Translations under genes and position numbers: made by a program
From: Pseudomonas cerasi
GTDB taxonomy: Bacteria; Pseudomonadota; Gammaproteobacteria; Pseudomonadales; Pseudomonadaceae
Reading direction: 5' to 3'
Assembly (NCBI RefSeq): GCF_900074915.1
Contig: NZ_LT222319.1
Span: 1,795,001 to 1,859,000, forward strand
Length of the DNA: 64,000 bases
Notes under the pieces: generated by a model
What the model saw: only the letters and a program-made list of their open reading frames with translations
Database searches by the model: none
Told to the model about the DNA's origin: nothing
Shown here: piece by piece, positions 17,119-27,683 of the stretch
Position numbering within the stretch: position 1 is the first letter of the stretch
Layout of the letters: every line of letters begins with the position of its first letter

Positions 17119-17886
17119 TCAATCGAAGCGGTAGATATCCATCCCTAGCGCGCCCATGGTGAAGCCCTGATAGGCAATGCCGAAGGCACCGCCAGCGCCG
17201 CGTGCGAAATACAGCGGTAGCAGGTGTTCGTCACTGGGGTGCGCTCTGGCCGCATGAGGAGCCAGGCTGCGGTAGTCGTGCAGTGCGGCTTCATCGTCGT
17301 CTTGTAGCTTGTCGATCATCCAGTCACGAAAGGCTGCAGCCCAGGGCTCGATACTTTCGGGGCCGGCGTTCCAGTCAAGGTCGCGCAGGTTATGCGTGAT
17401 GCTGCCTGAACCGATGATCAGCACACCCTGTTCACGCAGGCTGGCCAGTGCCCGGCCCACGCGGGTCTGCAATTGCGGCCCCTGGCGGCTGGGCAGCGAA
17501 ACCTGCACCACCGGAATATCGGCGTCCGGGTACATAAGCGACAACGGCACCCAGACGCCGTGGTCGAAGGGACGTCTGCTGTCGATGCGTGCAGGCAGGT
17601 CACTGGCGGCAAGCAGTTCAACCACCTCGCGCGTCAGCTCCGGCAGCCCTTGCGCCGGGTACTGAACTGCAAACAATTCGGGCGGAAAGCCACCGAAGTC
17701 ATGCCATGTCTCGGGTTGTGGATTGCCGTTGACGATCAGTTCATGACTTTCCCAGTGGGCAGACACCATCACGATGGCGCGAGGCCGCGGCAGGCTGGCA
17801 GCCAGTCGCTTCAGGGCCGGGCCGCTTTCGCCGGGTTCCAGCGCCAGCATGGGGGAGCCATGGGAAATAAACAGGCTGGGGAACAT
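17119..17886 (-). CDS. 4,5-DOPA-extradiol-dioxygenase-family protein (YgiD/DODA)
   Basis: A 255-residue member of the LigB superfamily of zinc- or iron-dependent ring-cleaving dioxygenases. Metal-binding histidines are visible in LFISHGSPML near the start, in GSGSITHNLRDL and in HPSDEHLLPLYFARG. In plants and E. coli relatives cleave DOPA to betalamic-acid-type products; the bacterial physiological substrate is unclear. It stands alone, convergent with deaD and divergent from tpm. Confidence 0.92.
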   Translation of the reverse strand: MFPSLFISHGSPMLALEPGESGPALKRLAASLPRPRAIVMVSAHWESHELIVNGNPQPETWHDFGGFPPELFAVQYPAQGLPELTREVVELLAASDLPARIDSRRPFDHGVWVPLSLMYPDADIPVVQVSLPSRQGPQLQTRVGRALASLREQGVLIIGSGSITHNLRDLDWNAGPESIEPWAAAFRDWMIDKLQDDDEAALHDYRSLAPHAARAHPSDEHLLPLYFARGAGGAFGIAYQGFTMGALGMDIYRFD

Positions 17887-17987
17887 TTAAAGCTCCAGAA
17901 TAGAGGGATGACTCATAGTCGGTCATTTTTATGATCTAAATCTAATATAAGTTCTGGCGCTTTTTTATCGAATTTTCAGGAGGTTTC

Positions 17988-18644
17988 ATGCAGGCGGATT
18001 TTTGGCTGCAGCGCTGGGGTGCCGGGCAGATCGGCTTTCACCAGTCAGAGGTGAATAAAGACCTGCAACAATATTGGTCCTCGTTGAATGTTGCGCCAGG
18101 AGCGCGGGTTCTGGTGCCGTTATGTGGCAAGAGCCAGGACATGAGCTGGCTGAGGGGGCAGGGGTATCACGTGGTGGGCGCCGAGCTGTCCGAGGCGGCG
18201 GTAGAGAGCTATTTCACTGAGCGTAGTGAGCGGCCGCACATTACGTCACATGGCGACTTCAAGGTCTACGCTGCGCCGGGTATCGAAATCTGGTGCGGTG
18301 ATTTTTTCGCGCTGACTGTGCGCGATATCGGTCATTGCGCGGCGTTTTACGACCGCGCCGCGCTGATCGCCTTGCCAGCGGACATGCGTGAACGCTATGT
18401 GCGGCAGCTTGAAGCGCTGATGTCGCAGACGTGCAGTGGTTTGCTGATCACCCTGGAGTACGATCAGACCCTGCTCGAAGGCCCGCCCTTCTCCGTGCCG
18501 CACACATGGCTGCACAGGGTCATGTCAGGGAACTGGGAGGTCACCAAGGTTGGTGGGCAGGATACGCTGCACAGCAGTGCCAAGGGGGTGAGGGCCGGAT
18601 TGGAGCGTATGGATGAGCATGTTTATGTGTTGGAGCGTCTGTAA
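17988..18644 (+). CDS. tpm: Thiopurine S-methyltransferase
   Basis: A 218-residue S-adenosylmethionine-dependent methyltransferase of the TPMT family. In pseudomonads these enzymes methylate thiopurines and also selenium and tellurium oxyanions, giving volatile products and tellurite tolerance. The family N-terminus (DFWLQRWGAGQIGFHQSEVN) and the SAM loop VLVPLCGKSQDM followed by GYHVVGAELSE are clear. The length matches bacterial Tpm. The ribosome site AGGAGG precedes the ATG. Followed by a repeat-containing intergenic region. Confidence 0.96.
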   Translation: MQADFWLQRWGAGQIGFHQSEVNKDLQQYWSSLNVAPGARVLVPLCGKSQDMSWLRGQGYHVVGAELSEAAVESYFTERSERPHITSHGDFKVYAAPGIEIWCGDFFALTVRDIGHCAAFYDRAALIALPADMRERYVRQLEALMSQTCSGLLITLEYDQTLLEGPPFSVPHTWLHRVMSGNWEVTKVGGQDTLHSSAKGVRAGLERMDEHVYVLERL

Positions 18645-19040
18645 CTCTGAGAGCGCAGGCCTCCCGACTCTCACTTCCGTTGCTGTGCGTTGAGTCAATT
18701 CTTGGAGGCAGCACAACGTCATGCCTTGTCCATAGTCACTGCACACAAAAGCGCTTTTTTATCGCGATCGCACTGACGACGCAAATTGCGACGTTAGTGA
18801 CGGCTGAGTCCTGGCGCTGATCCGGGGGTAACTCGGCAGGATGCCGAGTTACCCCCGGATCAGTGACAGGGCGAAGGAACCCGACGAAGTCGGGCCGGAA
18901 ACAGGAGCGAGGGGATTTGCCTACTTTGGCCCCATCAAAGTAGGTCGCCGAGGGGCGAAAAGGTGACCTGAGTCGAACCTCATTTCCCCTGACAAAGAAA
19001 AACCAGCGTCTCACGCGGAGCGTGGGTGCGACCATCTGAT
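18645..19040. other. Intergenic region with repeat-like sequence
   Basis: 396 bases between convergent tpm and htpX. It contains the perfect 22-bp inverted repeat described separately. A GC-rich tract follows (GGATTTGCCTACTTTGGCCC...ATCAAAGTAGGTCGCC), which includes a second complementary pair, CTACTTTG/CAAAGTAG. I recall sequence of this kind recurring between Pseudomonas genes. Small open frames here show no gene-like features. Confidence 0.6.
18817..18863. repeat. Perfect 22-bp inverted repeat with 3-base loop
   Basis: Bases 18817-18838 (CTGATCCGGGGGTAACTCGG plus CA) are exactly complementary to 18842-18863, with GGA between. The hairpin is very stable and lacks a T-run. Confidence 0.85.
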
Positions 19041-19928
19041 TCAACCGCGGCGGCGCAGGGCCTCGATGCGTTGCTCCAGCGGCGGGTGGCTCATGAACAG
19101 GCCGGCGAGGCCTTTCTTGAGGCCGGCGTTGATACCGAAGGCAGTCAGGCTGTCGGGCATGTTCACCGGTACGCCCTGTTCGGAGCGCAGGCGTTGCAGC
19201 GCACCGATCATGGCACCCGTACCCGCCAGTCGCGCACCGGCATCGTCAGCGCGGAATTCGCGTTTGCGCGAGAACCACATGACGATGGCGCTGGCCAGAA
19301 AGCCCAGTACCAGCTCGGCGAAGATCGTCGTGATGTAGTAAGCGATGCCCTGACCGTTTTCAGTCTTGAAGATCACCTTGTCGACGAAATTACCGATGAT
19401 GCGGGCGAAGAACATCACGAAGGTGTTCACCACACCCTGCACCAGCGCCAGCGTCACCATGTCGCCGTTGGCAACATGGCCGATTTCGTGTGCCAGTACG
19501 GCTTTCACCTCATCCGGCGAAAAGCGCTCGAGCAGGCCCTGGCTGACCGCGACCAGTGCATCGTTCTTGTTCCAGCCCGTGGCGAACGCATTGGCTTCGT
19601 ACGCCGGGAAAATACCGACTTCCGGCATCTTGATGCCCGCGTCGCGGGACAGTTGTTCCACGGTCTGCAGCAACCATTGCTCATGGCGGGTGCGAGGCTG
19701 GCTGATGATCTGAGTACCGGTGCTCATCTTCGCCATCCACTTGGAGATGAACAGCGAGAACAGCGAGCCCGCGAAACCGAACACAGCGCAGAAAACCAGC
19801 AGCTGATTGAGGTTCAGATCAACCCCGTTGGCCGCCATGAACCCATTGAAGCCAAAAAGGCTCAGGGTGATGCTGGCAATCAGCACGACCGCAAGGTTAG
19901 TGGCCAAAAACAGCAAAATGCGCATCAT
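19041..19928 (-). CDS. htpX: Membrane zinc metalloprotease HtpX
   Basis: A 295-residue inner-membrane protease of family M48 that degrades damaged membrane proteins together with FtsH. Two N-terminal helices are followed by the cytosolic catalytic domain with HEIGH ([16 protein letters not shown]), two further hydrophobic segments, and the third zinc-ligand region [15 protein letters not shown]. The C-terminus [15 protein letters not shown] is typical. Two adjacent ATGs (19928, 19925) are possible starts after GAGGAG. Heat- or envelope-stress control is usual for the family. Confidence 0.97.
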   Translation of the reverse strand: MMRILLFLATNLAVVLIASITLSLFGFNGFMAANGVDLNLNQLLVFCAVFGFAGSLFSLFISKWMAKMSTGTQIISQPRTRHEQWLLQTVEQLSRDAGIKMPEVGIFPAYEANAFATGWNKNDALVAVSQGLLERFSPDEVKAVLAHEIGHVANGDMVTLALVQGVVNTFVMFFARIIGNFVDKVIFKTENGQGIAYYITTIFAELVLGFLASAIVMWFSRKREFRADDAGARLAGTGAMIGALQRLRSEQGVPVNMPDSLTAFGINAGLKKGLAGLFMSHPPLEQRIEALRRRG

Positions 19929-20133
19929 GGTCGAAACGTTCTCCTCAGGTAAATATGTAACTCGATGCCGGGTATATAAGGTGATGCTTGCTGCTATTCA
20001 ACAGAGGGACTATTTCAAACTGTGTCCTCTGGTCGCAATCAATGCTAATCCCGCAAGGCTGAACGGCGCCTGAGCCAGAGTGGTCGATGCCTGAAGCGTT
20101 TACGGCAGGAGGTTCATACTGTTTCGGGCAGAC

Positions 20134-20165
20134 AGAAATAAACTGCCCCGAGCGGGTCGGGGCAG
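20134..20165 (-). terminator. Terminator after alaA
   Basis: On the minus strand the stem CTGCCCCGA-CCCGC-TCGGGGCAG is followed by TTTATTT. It lies 28 bases beyond the alaA stop. Confidence 0.65.
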
Positions 20166-20193
20166 AGAGGTCAGGCGAGAGGGTTCTGGCTGT

Positions 20194-21405
20194 TTACTGC
20201 CGATAACCCTTCAGGAAATTGCCGATGCGACCAATGGCCTGCTCCAGCTCATCGACGCGGGGCAGGGTCACGACGCGGAAGTGGTCAGGGTACGGCCAAT
20301 TGAACGCAGTACCCTGAACCACCAGCAGCTTCTCGGAAAGCAGCAGGTCGAGGACGAACTTCTCGTCGTTGAGGATCGGGCAGACCTTCGGGTCAATGCG
20401 CGGGAACGCATACAGCGCGCCCATCGGCTTCACGCAGCTGACACCGGGAATGTCGTTGAGCAGTTCCCAGGTGCGGTTGCGCTGTTCCAGCAGGCGGCCA
20501 GGAGGAAGAATCAGGTCGTTGATACTCTGATAGCCGCCCAGTGCAGTCTGAATGGCGTGCTGGCTCGGTACGTTGGCACACAGGCGCATGTTGGCCAGAA
20601 TGTCGATGCCTTCGATGTAGCTCTGCGCGTTGTGTTTCGGCCCGGAAATGGCGATCCAGCCGGAACGGAAGCCCGCAACCCGATACGACTTGGACAGACC
20701 GTTGAAGGTCAGGCACAGCAGGTCCGGTGCCAGCGAGGCGGTGCAGATGTGCACTGCGTCGTCATAGAGGATCTTGTCGTAGATTTCGTCGGAGAACACC
20801 ACCAGATTATGCTGACGAGCCAGCTCCAGCATGCCCAGCAGTACTTCGCGCGAGTACACCGCACCTGTCGGGTTGTTCGGGTTGATGATGACCATCGCCT
20901 TGGTGTTCGGGGTGATCTTGGCCTTGATGTCTTCAAGATCCGGCCACCAGTTGGCCTGCTCGTCGCACAGATAATGCACCGGGCTGCCACCGGACAAGGC
21001 GACAGCAGCGGTCCACAGCGGATAGTCGGGGGCCGGAACCAGCACTTCGTCGCCATTGTTGAGCAGCGCCTGCATCGACATCACGATCAGCTCGGACACG
21101 CCGTTGCCCAGGTAGATGTCTTCGATGCCGACGCCTTCGACCTGCTTCTGCTGGTAATACTGCATTACCGCCTTGCGGGCGCTGAACAGGCCCTTGGAGT
21201 CGCTGTAGCCCTGCGCAGTCGGCAAGTTGCGGATCACGTCCTGCAGGATTTCGTCCGGCGCCTCGAAACCAAACGGTGCCGGGTTGCCGATGTTCAGCTT
21301 GAGGATGCGATGGCCTTCCTCTTCCAGGCGTTTGGCGTGCTTGAGCACCGGCCCGCGAATGTCATAGCAGACGTTTGCGAGCTTGTTCGATTTGTTGAAC
21401 TGCAT
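20194..21405 (-). CDS. alaA: Alanine aminotransferase AlaA-like, PLP-dependent class I
   Basis: A 403-residue fold-type I aminotransferase that makes alanine from pyruvate and glutamate. The PLP lysine lies in FNGLSKSYRVAGFRSGW. Other hallmarks are GNGVSELI, the NPNNPTGAVYS loop, SDEIYDKI and the C-terminal Arg region DHFRVVTLP. The N-terminus MQFNKSNKLANVCYDIRGPV is characteristic of AlaA (YfbQ), and the length agrees. The start at 21405 is chosen by homology; an upstream extension to 21447 looks non-coding. It is divergent from msrB. Confidence 0.94.
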   Translation of the reverse strand: MQFNKSNKLANVCYDIRGPVLKHAKRLEEEGHRILKLNIGNPAPFGFEAPDEILQDVIRNLPTAQGYSDSKGLFSARKAVMQYYQQKQVEGVGIEDIYLGNGVSELIVMSMQALLNNGDEVLVPAPDYPLWTAAVALSGGSPVHYLCDEQANWWPDLEDIKAKITPNTKAMVIINPNNPTGAVYSREVLLGMLELARQHNLVVFSDEIYDKILYDDAVHICTASLAPDLLCLTFNGLSKSYRVAGFRSGWIAISGPKHNAQSYIEGIDILANMRLCANVPSQHAIQTALGGYQSINDLILPPGRLLEQRNRTWELLNDIPGVSCVKPMGALYAFPRIDPKVCPILNDEKFVLDLLLSEKLLVVQGTAFNWPYPDHFRVVTLPRVDELEQAIGRIGNFLKGYRQ

Positions 21406-21593
21406 GGTGATGATCCCGAAAATGGACGAGCTGTCGCCGGCTTGCAATGAAGGTCGCTACATTCGCCATGAAAATGGGTTTGTGTACGACAAACGCGGGT
21501 GCCAGACTGACGTCTGACCTGGCGCAATGATACGTGCCACCTGATCTGCGGAAAAGGTACAGATCAGGGTTTTTCGAATTCGGAGGTGTACCC

Positions 21594-21989
21594 GTGGAAA
21601 AGTTGCAGAAAACGCTGGAAGAGTGGAAACAGATGCTCGACCCGGAGCAGTACAACGTCTGCCGTCTGAAAGGCACCGAGCGGCCGTTCTCCGGCAAGTA
21701 CAACGAGACAAAGACCGACGGCATTTATCACTGCATTTGCTGCAATGAGCCGTTGTTTGATTCCACCACCAAGTTCGATTCAGGCTGCGGCTGGCCCAGC
21801 TTCTATGCACCGCTCGAGGGCAGTGCGGTGGTCGAGGTTCGCGATATGAGCCACGGCATGATTCGTACCGAAGTGGTCTGCGCCAAATGTGATGCGCACC
21901 TGGGCCACGTGTTTCCGGATGGACCGCCACCCACCGGCCTGCGTTATTGCATCAATTCGGTATGCCTGGATCTGGTGCCACGCACCTAG
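21594..21989 (+). CDS. msrB: Peptide methionine-(R)-sulfoxide reductase MsrB
   Basis: A 131-residue enzyme that reduces methionine-R-sulfoxide in proteins. Two zinc-binding CxxC pairs are present ([11 protein letters not shown] and [18 protein letters not shown]), and the catalytic cysteine is in [10 protein letters not shown]. The start is GTG 21594, with GGAGG nine bases upstream; the upstream frame is not family-like. It lies directly before the glutathione peroxidase gene on the same strand (about 57 bases), an antioxidant pair conserved in pseudomonads. Confidence 0.96.
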   Translation: MEKLQKTLEEWKQMLDPEQYNVCRLKGTERPFSGKYNETKTDGIYHCICCNEPLFDSTTKFDSGCGWPSFYAPLEGSAVVEVRDMSHGMIRTEVVCAKCDAHLGHVFPDGPPPTGLRYCINSVCLDLVPRT

Positions 21990-22046
21990 ACGCCTTGCAG
22001 ATTCAGTCACCGCCCTGTTCCAATTTCAGTATCGAGGCCTCCTTTG

Positions 22047-22533
<487 letters not shown>

Positions 22534-22537
22534 GCCT

Positions 22538-24889
22538 TCAGTCTATGCCGGTAATGGGTATCCACTGATCCAGAATGCTGACCAGTTCGGCACGCCGGAA
22601 CGGCTTGGCCAGATAGTCATTCATGCCCGCCGCCTTGCAGCGCTCGCGTTCATCGGGCATGGCATTGGCGGTAAGGGCGACGATCGGCAGGTTTGGCCAG
22701 CGGCCACTGCTGCGGATCTGGCGGCTGGCTTCATAGCCGTCCATGACCGGCATGTTGCAGTCCATCAATACCAGGTCGAAATGGCCCTGCTCCAGCTGTT
22801 CCAGGGCTTCGCCGCCGTGGCTGCTGATGATCACTTCGCAACCCAGCTTGCCGAGGATGCCCTTGGCGACCAGTTGATTGACCGGGTTGTCCTCCACCAG
22901 TAACACCCGCGCCAGACGTGGCGCAGTGTGTTCGAGCGCCTGTGTGTCCTTGAGGCCCGTTTCTTCCTGGCCCAGTATGCGCCGCAGCGTGTGGTAAAGC
23001 GCATTGCGCGCCAATGGCCGGGCCTGCTGTTGCAGCGGGGCCAGGGCGGCGACCTGTTCGCCAGGCATGAAGTTGCCATAGGCGGTCACCAGCAGGATCG
23101 GCACGGGCGTGGTGGGGCGAATCGCGAACAGGCACTCGGGGCAATCGGTAATCACCAGGTCCGGGCTGCTGTCGAGATCCACGGCTTCCGGGCGATCGTC
23201 GATGCTGCGTCGCTTGAGGTCGACGCCCCAGAACGGCAGCAGACTGCCAAGCAGCTCCACCAGGCCGCTGCCTGCCGAACTGACCACGGTCACCCGGCCT
23301 TTGAGCGGGGTCTGAGTGACCGCGGCCACGTGCACCGGCAGCGGCAGTTCGGCGCAGAACTGGCTGCCGAAGCCGGACTGTGACTGGATGCTCAGCGTGC
23401 CATTCATGGCCTCGCAGAGGTTATTGGTCAGCGCCAGGCCGAGTCCGGTGCCGCCGTACTGGCGGGTGATGGCGGTTTCAGCCTGGGTGAACGGCTGGAA
23501 GATTCGGGTCTGCGCGTCTTGCGCAATGCCAATGCCGGTGTCGCGGACTTCGATGCGCACCCGGTTTTCACCGGAGCTGGCGTCCCGATGGTGAGTCAGA
23601 CGCACATCCACACGCCCGAAACGGGTGAATTTGAGGGCATTGGACAGCAGGTTGCTGACGATTTGTCGCACCCTGGTCGGATCGCCGGTGACCATGGCCG
23701 GGAAGTCCGGCGCGATCAGGCAGGTCAGTTCCACGCTGGGCGCTGCGTTCTGCGACAGCAGGTTGGCGGTGTCCTCGATCAACATCCCCAGGTCAAAAGG
23801 AATGCGTTCGATCTCCAGGTGACCGGCATCGAACTTTGACATGTCGAGAATATCGTTGAGCAGCTCGACCAGCACCTTGCCGGAGTCGTGGGCGATCATC
23901 AGTTGCTGGCGCTGTTCGGCACTCAGCGGACTGTCCAGCGACAGTGCCAGCATGCCCAGCAGGCCGTTGAGCGGGGTGCGAATCTCATGGCTCATGTGCG
24001 CCAGAAACGCAGAGCGCGCGTGAGCCATGTCCAGTGCGGTACTGCGCGCTATCTGCAGTTCTTCATTGGACTCGCGCAGGCGCAGGTTGCTGGCCTTGAG
24101 CTCGTTGGTGCGCGCCGAGACGATGTTTTCCAGTTCGTTGAGGTGGTCGGTCAGCCGGTCCTCGGCCGCGCGTCGCCTGGAAAACTCGCTGCTCATGGTT
24201 TCAAACTGACGGTTGAACGTCTCGACCAGCACGCCGATTTCATCCTGGGCATGGTAGGGCGGGCAGGTTATTTTCCCCTGGTCAGGGTTGCGCGGATCGC
24301 GACTGCTCAATTCGCGGATCACCCTCACCAGTGGCTTGGTCAGGGTCGCGTAAAACAGAATGGTCAGAATCCCGGCCAGCGCCAGGCTGCGGACAAAGCC
24401 GTTGAGCAGGGTGATTTCAGCGCGTTGCAGAAAATGGCTGCCGAACGCGAAGGTGTCCACGGTCAGGTACAGTGTGCCGATGGTTTCATTGGGCAGGTGA
24501 TTGAGGTGCAGCTTTTCCTGAAACTGCCGGCTTTCGCCGAACAGCCAGTCGCTGAACACCCGATAACGCCCGGTGGCCATCGGACGCTCGACGCTGGAGA
24601 GCACGGCGTCGTTGTTATCGGTAAGCCTGGCGCTGACCACGGCAGGGGAGCGCAGCAGGCCGAGTGTGAGTTCCTGGGCCAGCTCGGAGTCGATGTTGTA
24701 GGCGATGCGCGACGCCGGGTTCTGAATGATTTCCAGCAGTGACTTGATTTCACGATTGATGGAAGCGTCTTCGCTGGCATAATCGATCGCAATCTGAAAC
24801 AGGCTCAGCAAGGTCCCCAGCACGAAGCCGATCGATACAGCCAGGCGCGCCTGCTTGAACGACAGCCTGTTTTTGAGCGATATATCCAT
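22538..24889 (-). CDS. sagS: Hybrid sensor histidine kinase, SagS-like
   Basis: About 783 residues. One N-terminal helix, a periplasmic sensor region (~35-150) and a second helix (~155-180) are followed by HAMP, a coiled coil, HisKA ([16 protein letters not shown]) and an ATPase domain ([26 protein letters not shown]). The C-terminal receiver has the phospho-acceptor Asp in [15 protein letters not shown]. The length, domain order and gene neighbours (msrB, gpx) match SagS of P. aeruginosa, which controls attachment and the switch to biofilm through HptB and BfiS. The symbol is by synteny. ATG 24889 is preferred, 24928 possible; both have weak ribosome sites. Confidence 0.85.
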   Translation of the reverse strand: MDISLKNRLSFKQARLAVSIGFVLGTLLSLFQIAIDYASEDASINREIKSLLEIIQNPASRIAYNIDSELAQELTLGLLRSPAVVSARLTDNNDAVLSSVERPMATGRYRVFSDWLFGESRQFQEKLHLNHLPNETIGTLYLTVDTFAFGSHFLQRAEITLLNGFVRSLALAGILTILFYATLTKPLVRVIRELSSRDPRNPDQGKITCPPYHAQDEIGVLVETFNRQFETMSSEFSRRRAAEDRLTDHLNELENIVSARTNELKASNLRLRESNEELQIARSTALDMAHARSAFLAHMSHEIRTPLNGLLGMLALSLDSPLSAEQRQQLMIAHDSGKVLVELLNDILDMSKFDAGHLEIERIPFDLGMLIEDTANLLSQNAAPSVELTCLIAPDFPAMVTGDPTRVRQIVSNLLSNALKFTRFGRVDVRLTHHRDASSGENRVRIEVRDTGIGIAQDAQTRIFQPFTQAETAITRQYGGTGLGLALTNNLCEAMNGTLSIQSQSGFGSQFCAELPLPVHVAAVTQTPLKGRVTVVSSAGSGLVELLGSLLPFWGVDLKRRSIDDRPEAVDLDSSPDLVITDCPECLFAIRPTTPVPILLVTAYGNFMPGEQVAALAPLQQQARPLARNALYHTLRRILGQEETGLKDTQALEHTAPRLARVLLVEDNPVNQLVAKGILGKLGCEVIISSHGGEALEQLEQGHFDLVLMDCNMPVMDGYEASRQIRSSGRWPNLPIVALTANAMPDERERCKAAGMNDYLAKPFRRAELVSILDQWIPITGID

Positions 24890-24974
24890 GAGTACTGCCA
24901 CTTCTGGTGCCCGGTGCCGGCCAAGCATAGCTGATCGGCACCGCTGACTAATCAGTTAAATATAAGGAGATCCC

Positions 24975-25865
24975 GTGGATTCTCGGTTGGATGCTTTTCT
25001 GCAGCGCGCCGACGCCGTGCTGGCCCGACTGGAACCCTTGCTGCCAGCGCTGCGCGAGCCGGTCGACTGGTCGCAGGCACTGGCCGCGCGCTGGGTGCGA
25101 GAAGGCCGCAGCGGTTACCTGATGCCTTTGCAGGTGAGCCTGGATACACGCCTGACCGATCTGATCGGCGTCGACCTGCAACGTGATCAGTTGGGGCGCA
25201 ATACCCGTCAGTTTATCGATGGGCTGCCTGCCAACCATGCCTTGCTGTGGGGGTCGCGCGGTACCGGCAAGTCGTCCTTGATCCGCGCGCTGCTGGCCGA
25301 GTACGCCCCGGCCGGCCTGCGTCTGATCGAGATCGAGCGTGATCATCTGGGCGACTTGCCGCGTGTGGTCGAACAACTGCACAAGCTGCCGCAGCGCTTT
25401 GTACTGTTCTGCGATGACCTGTCGTTCGAGTCGGGCGAGGGCGATTATCGCGTACTGAAAAGTGTGCTCGACGGCTCGCTGGAGCAGGCACCGGACAACG
25501 TGCTGCTGTACGCGACCTCCAACCGTCGTCACCTGGTGCCCGAGAAGGAAAGTGACAACGTTGACTGGAAGCACGTTGACGGCGAACTGCACCCCAGTGA
25601 GGCCGTCGAAGACAAGATCGCCTTGTCTGACCGGTTCGGGCTGTGGCTGTCGTTTTATCCGTTCACTCAGGAACATTATCTGAACGTGGTCGAACACTGG
25701 ATCACGCAATTGGCGCAAAAAGCCGGATTGCAGTGGCAGCGTGACGAAAACCTGGAAAAAGCCGCGATTCGCTGGGCAACCGCGCGCGGCAATCGCAACG
25801 GCCGCTGCGCCTATCAATTTGCACGTTACTGGGTAGGACTTGAATTGTTGGAGCAACACACATGA
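24975..25865 (+). CDS. AAA-type ATPase, DUF815 family
   Basis: A 296-residue cytosolic P-loop ATPase. Walker A is LLWGSRGTGKSSLIRALL (about residue 92), Walker B is RFVLFCDDLSF, and sensor 1 is LLYATSNRRHL. The PTEHYLxxV-like segment FTQEHYLNVVEHW and the final GNRNGRCAYQFARYW are DUF815 hallmarks. The function is not established; a chaperone or remodelling role is possible. The start is GTG 24975 after AGGAGATCCC. Its stop overlaps the start of the fRMsr gene by four bases (ATGA), so translation is coupled. Confidence 0.86.
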   Translation: MDSRLDAFLQRADAVLARLEPLLPALREPVDWSQALAARWVREGRSGYLMPLQVSLDTRLTDLIGVDLQRDQLGRNTRQFIDGLPANHALLWGSRGTGKSSLIRALLAEYAPAGLRLIEIERDHLGDLPRVVEQLHKLPQRFVLFCDDLSFESGEGDYRVLKSVLDGSLEQAPDNVLLYATSNRRHLVPEKESDNVDWKHVDGELHPSEAVEDKIALSDRFGLWLSFYPFTQEHYLNVVEHWITQLAQKAGLQWQRDENLEKAAIRWATARGNRNGRCAYQFARYWVGLELLEQHT

Positions 25866-26344
25866 TTGATTTGCAAAACACCGGTGCGGGCCTGGACGGC
25901 TACGGTCTGTTGGCCGCCCAGCTCGAAGCCCTGCTGGCCGACGAGCGCGATTTCATCGCCAATGCGGCGCAGTTCTCGGCGTTTCTCTATACCCAGCTCG
26001 ACGATCTGAACTGGGCGGGCTTTTACCTCAATCGCAATGAAGAGCTGGTACTGGGGCCGTTTCAGGGGCAGATCGCCTGCGTGCGCATTCCTTTCGGTCG
26101 CGGCGTTTGCGGGGCGGCCGCGCAGAGTCGGCAAACCCAGCGCGTTGAGGACGTTCACGAGTTTCCCGGACACATTGCCTGCGACAGCGCATCGAACAGC
26201 GAGTTGGTGGTGCCATTGATCAAGGACGGGCGTCTGATCGGCGTTCTGGACCTGGACAGTCCAAGCGTGGGGCGTTTCAAAGAGGGGGATCAGGCAGGGA
26301 TCGAGCGTCTCGCGGCTATCTTTCTGGCATCGACCGACTGCTGA
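25862..26344 (+). CDS. Free methionine-(R)-sulfoxide reductase (GAF domain, fRMsr)
   Basis: A 160-residue stand-alone GAF-domain enzyme that reduces free methionine-R-sulfoxide. The three family cysteines are at C73 (QIACVRI), C83 (GRGVCGAA) and C107 (HIACDSAS), with the same 10 and 24 residue spacings as the yeast enzyme. The DLNWAGFYL segment lies in the substrate pocket. It is translationally coupled to the DUF815 ATPase. Together with msrB nearby, it makes this a neighbourhood for methionine oxidation repair. Confidence 0.94.
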   Translation: MIDLQNTGAGLDGYGLLAAQLEALLADERDFIANAAQFSAFLYTQLDDLNWAGFYLNRNEELVLGPFQGQIACVRIPFGRGVCGAAAQSRQTQRVEDVHEFPGHIACDSASNSELVVPLIKDGRLIGVLDLDSPSVGRFKEGDQAGIERLAAIFLASTDC

Positions 26345-26356
26345 GCCAGTCGGCCT

Positions 26357-26387
26357 GCCGCTGCCGGAGAACAGTTCCGGCAGCGGC
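26357..26387. terminator. GC-rich hairpin between convergent genes
   Basis: A perfect 12-bp stem GCCGCTGCCGGA with a 7-base loop and no T-run. It lies between fRMsr and the convergent hypothetical gene. Confidence 0.45.
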
Positions 26388-26397
26388 GGGGCAGTCA

Positions 26398-27168
26398 TCA
26401 ATCGTAGATGACTTTCTTCTTCCATTCCGACTCTGTGTCGTCCTGCTTCAGGCCTTCGGTCAGTGCGTTGTCGTCGTCTTCGGTCGGTGCGGTGTTGGTC
26501 AGCACTACCGAGTTGGCACGGGCCAGTTGTTTTTCCATCGCCAGCAGCTGCTGTTGATAAGTAACCGGGTCCGGCTGGTTGCGTAAATACTGTACGCCGC
26601 GCTCGAACGCCAGACGTGCCTGGCCTGGCTGATCCTGAGAAAGTGCGGTCTGGCCAAGGTTGTTGAAGAACTCGATGTGCAGATTGACCAGAATCGTGCG
26701 GATTTCACGGATCCAGTGTTTCGCTTCGCTGGTCTGCAGGAAACCGTCATGTGCAGCGCGCGTCACCTGACCGTGCAGGGCTTCCAGCAGAAAACGCACG
26801 TCCTTGGCCTTGGCTTCGGTCTGGATCGGTGTGACCGGGTTGGGTATGTCGATGCCTTCGCCCTTGGCAATCTGCTGTTCCAGTTCGCCGATGCGGTGCT
26901 TTAGCTGAGCGTTGCCTTTCTCCATGTTCAGCATGCGCTGTACAACGTTCAGCTCCAGCCGCGTCAGCAACAGCTTCAAGGCGGGTGACATCAGCTGACC
27001 CGGGAACACTTCGGTGATCTCGCTGCAGCGACGCAGGCGATCCCCGAGTTCGACCTTGGTGCGAGCCTTCTCCAGTTTGCCGTTTTCAGCGACGTGATTC
27101 AGGTAGCCGATCGCGATGAGCAGTGCGATACCTGCTACTACCATCAGCGTGATCATGAGTGGAGTCAC
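26398..27168 (-). CDS. Membrane-anchored conserved hypothetical protein
   Basis: A 256-residue protein with a single N-terminal helix (residues 3-22, LMITLMVVAGIALLIAIGYL) and a long, mostly alpha-helical soluble region. It includes a coiled coil near residues 75-105 (RMLNMEKGNAQLKHRIGELEQQI) and a TPR-like stretch FNNLGQTALSQDQPGQARLAF. The C-terminal tail is acidic. I recognise no named domain. The helical-repeat region suggests protein-protein contacts at the inner membrane. It is followed by a convergent GAF enzyme gene. Confidence 0.8.
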   Translation of the reverse strand: MTPLMITLMVVAGIALLIAIGYLNHVAENGKLEKARTKVELGDRLRRCSEITEVFPGQLMSPALKLLLTRLELNVVQRMLNMEKGNAQLKHRIGELEQQIAKGEGIDIPNPVTPIQTEAKAKDVRFLLEALHGQVTRAAHDGFLQTSEAKHWIREIRTILVNLHIEFFNNLGQTALSQDQPGQARLAFERGVQYLRNQPDPVTYQQQLLAMEKQLARANSVVLTNTAPTEDDDNALTEGLKQDDTESEWKKKVIYD

Positions 27169-27460
27169 TGTGCAAACCTCATTCGTTCAATTAGTTTTAG
27201 TGCGAGTGTAGTGGCTAAGCACTACTGCGCATAGATGTCCCTCTCGGAGTTTGTCGGCATCTCTTCTATATAGATTAGGGGAGATTGATCAGCCGGGCGC
27301 CTGGCGACAGCCGGTCAGCGTCAGAACGGCATCGAAGTTATTGATTTCAATAAATTTTCACATGGGGGTTGACGACCCCTCAATCCATCCATAGAATGCG
27401 CGCCACTTACAGCGTAAAGCACACAGCGTAGCGCAAATAAGTAGTGAATGTTGTACGTGT
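27169..27460. other. Promoter region of the tRNA cluster
   Basis: 292 bases upstream of the first tRNA. Only the tRNA promoter stands out; the left part presumably holds the promoter of the divergent hypothetical gene. Confidence 0.6.
27369..27397 (+). promoter_or_regulatory. Sigma-70 promoter of the tRNA-Glu/Gly cluster
   Basis: TTGACG (27369-27374), a 17-base spacer and TAGAAT (27392-27397), followed by the GC-rich discriminator GCGCGCC typical of stringently controlled stable-RNA promoters. The first tRNA begins 63 bases downstream of the -10 box. Confidence 0.82.
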
Positions 27461-27536
27461 GTCCCCTTCGTCTAGTGGCCTAGGACACCGCCCTTTCACG
27501 GCGGTAACAGGGGTTCGAGTCCCCTAGGGGACGCCA
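27461..27536 (+). tRNA. tRNA-Glu (TTC)
   Basis: A 76-base cloverleaf. The acceptor GTCCCCT pairs with AGGGGAC, and the anticodon loop CTTTCAC gives anticodon TTC. The T arm is GGGGTTCGAGTCCCC. CCA is encoded. Confidence 0.98.
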
Positions 27537-27538
27537 TT

Positions 27539-27614
<76 letters not shown>

Positions 27615-27683
27615 ATTTTAAGCAGCTTTGCCTTAGGGCAGGGTTGAGTGAAACCAGAACACGTCTTCGGATGATGTCTGGAA

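Noticed and set aside
18736..19044. A 102-codon minus-strand frame in the tpm-htpX gap
   Set aside because: It is built from the repeat tract and inverted repeat, has no ribosome site, and similar translations arise wherever this kind of repeat occurs.
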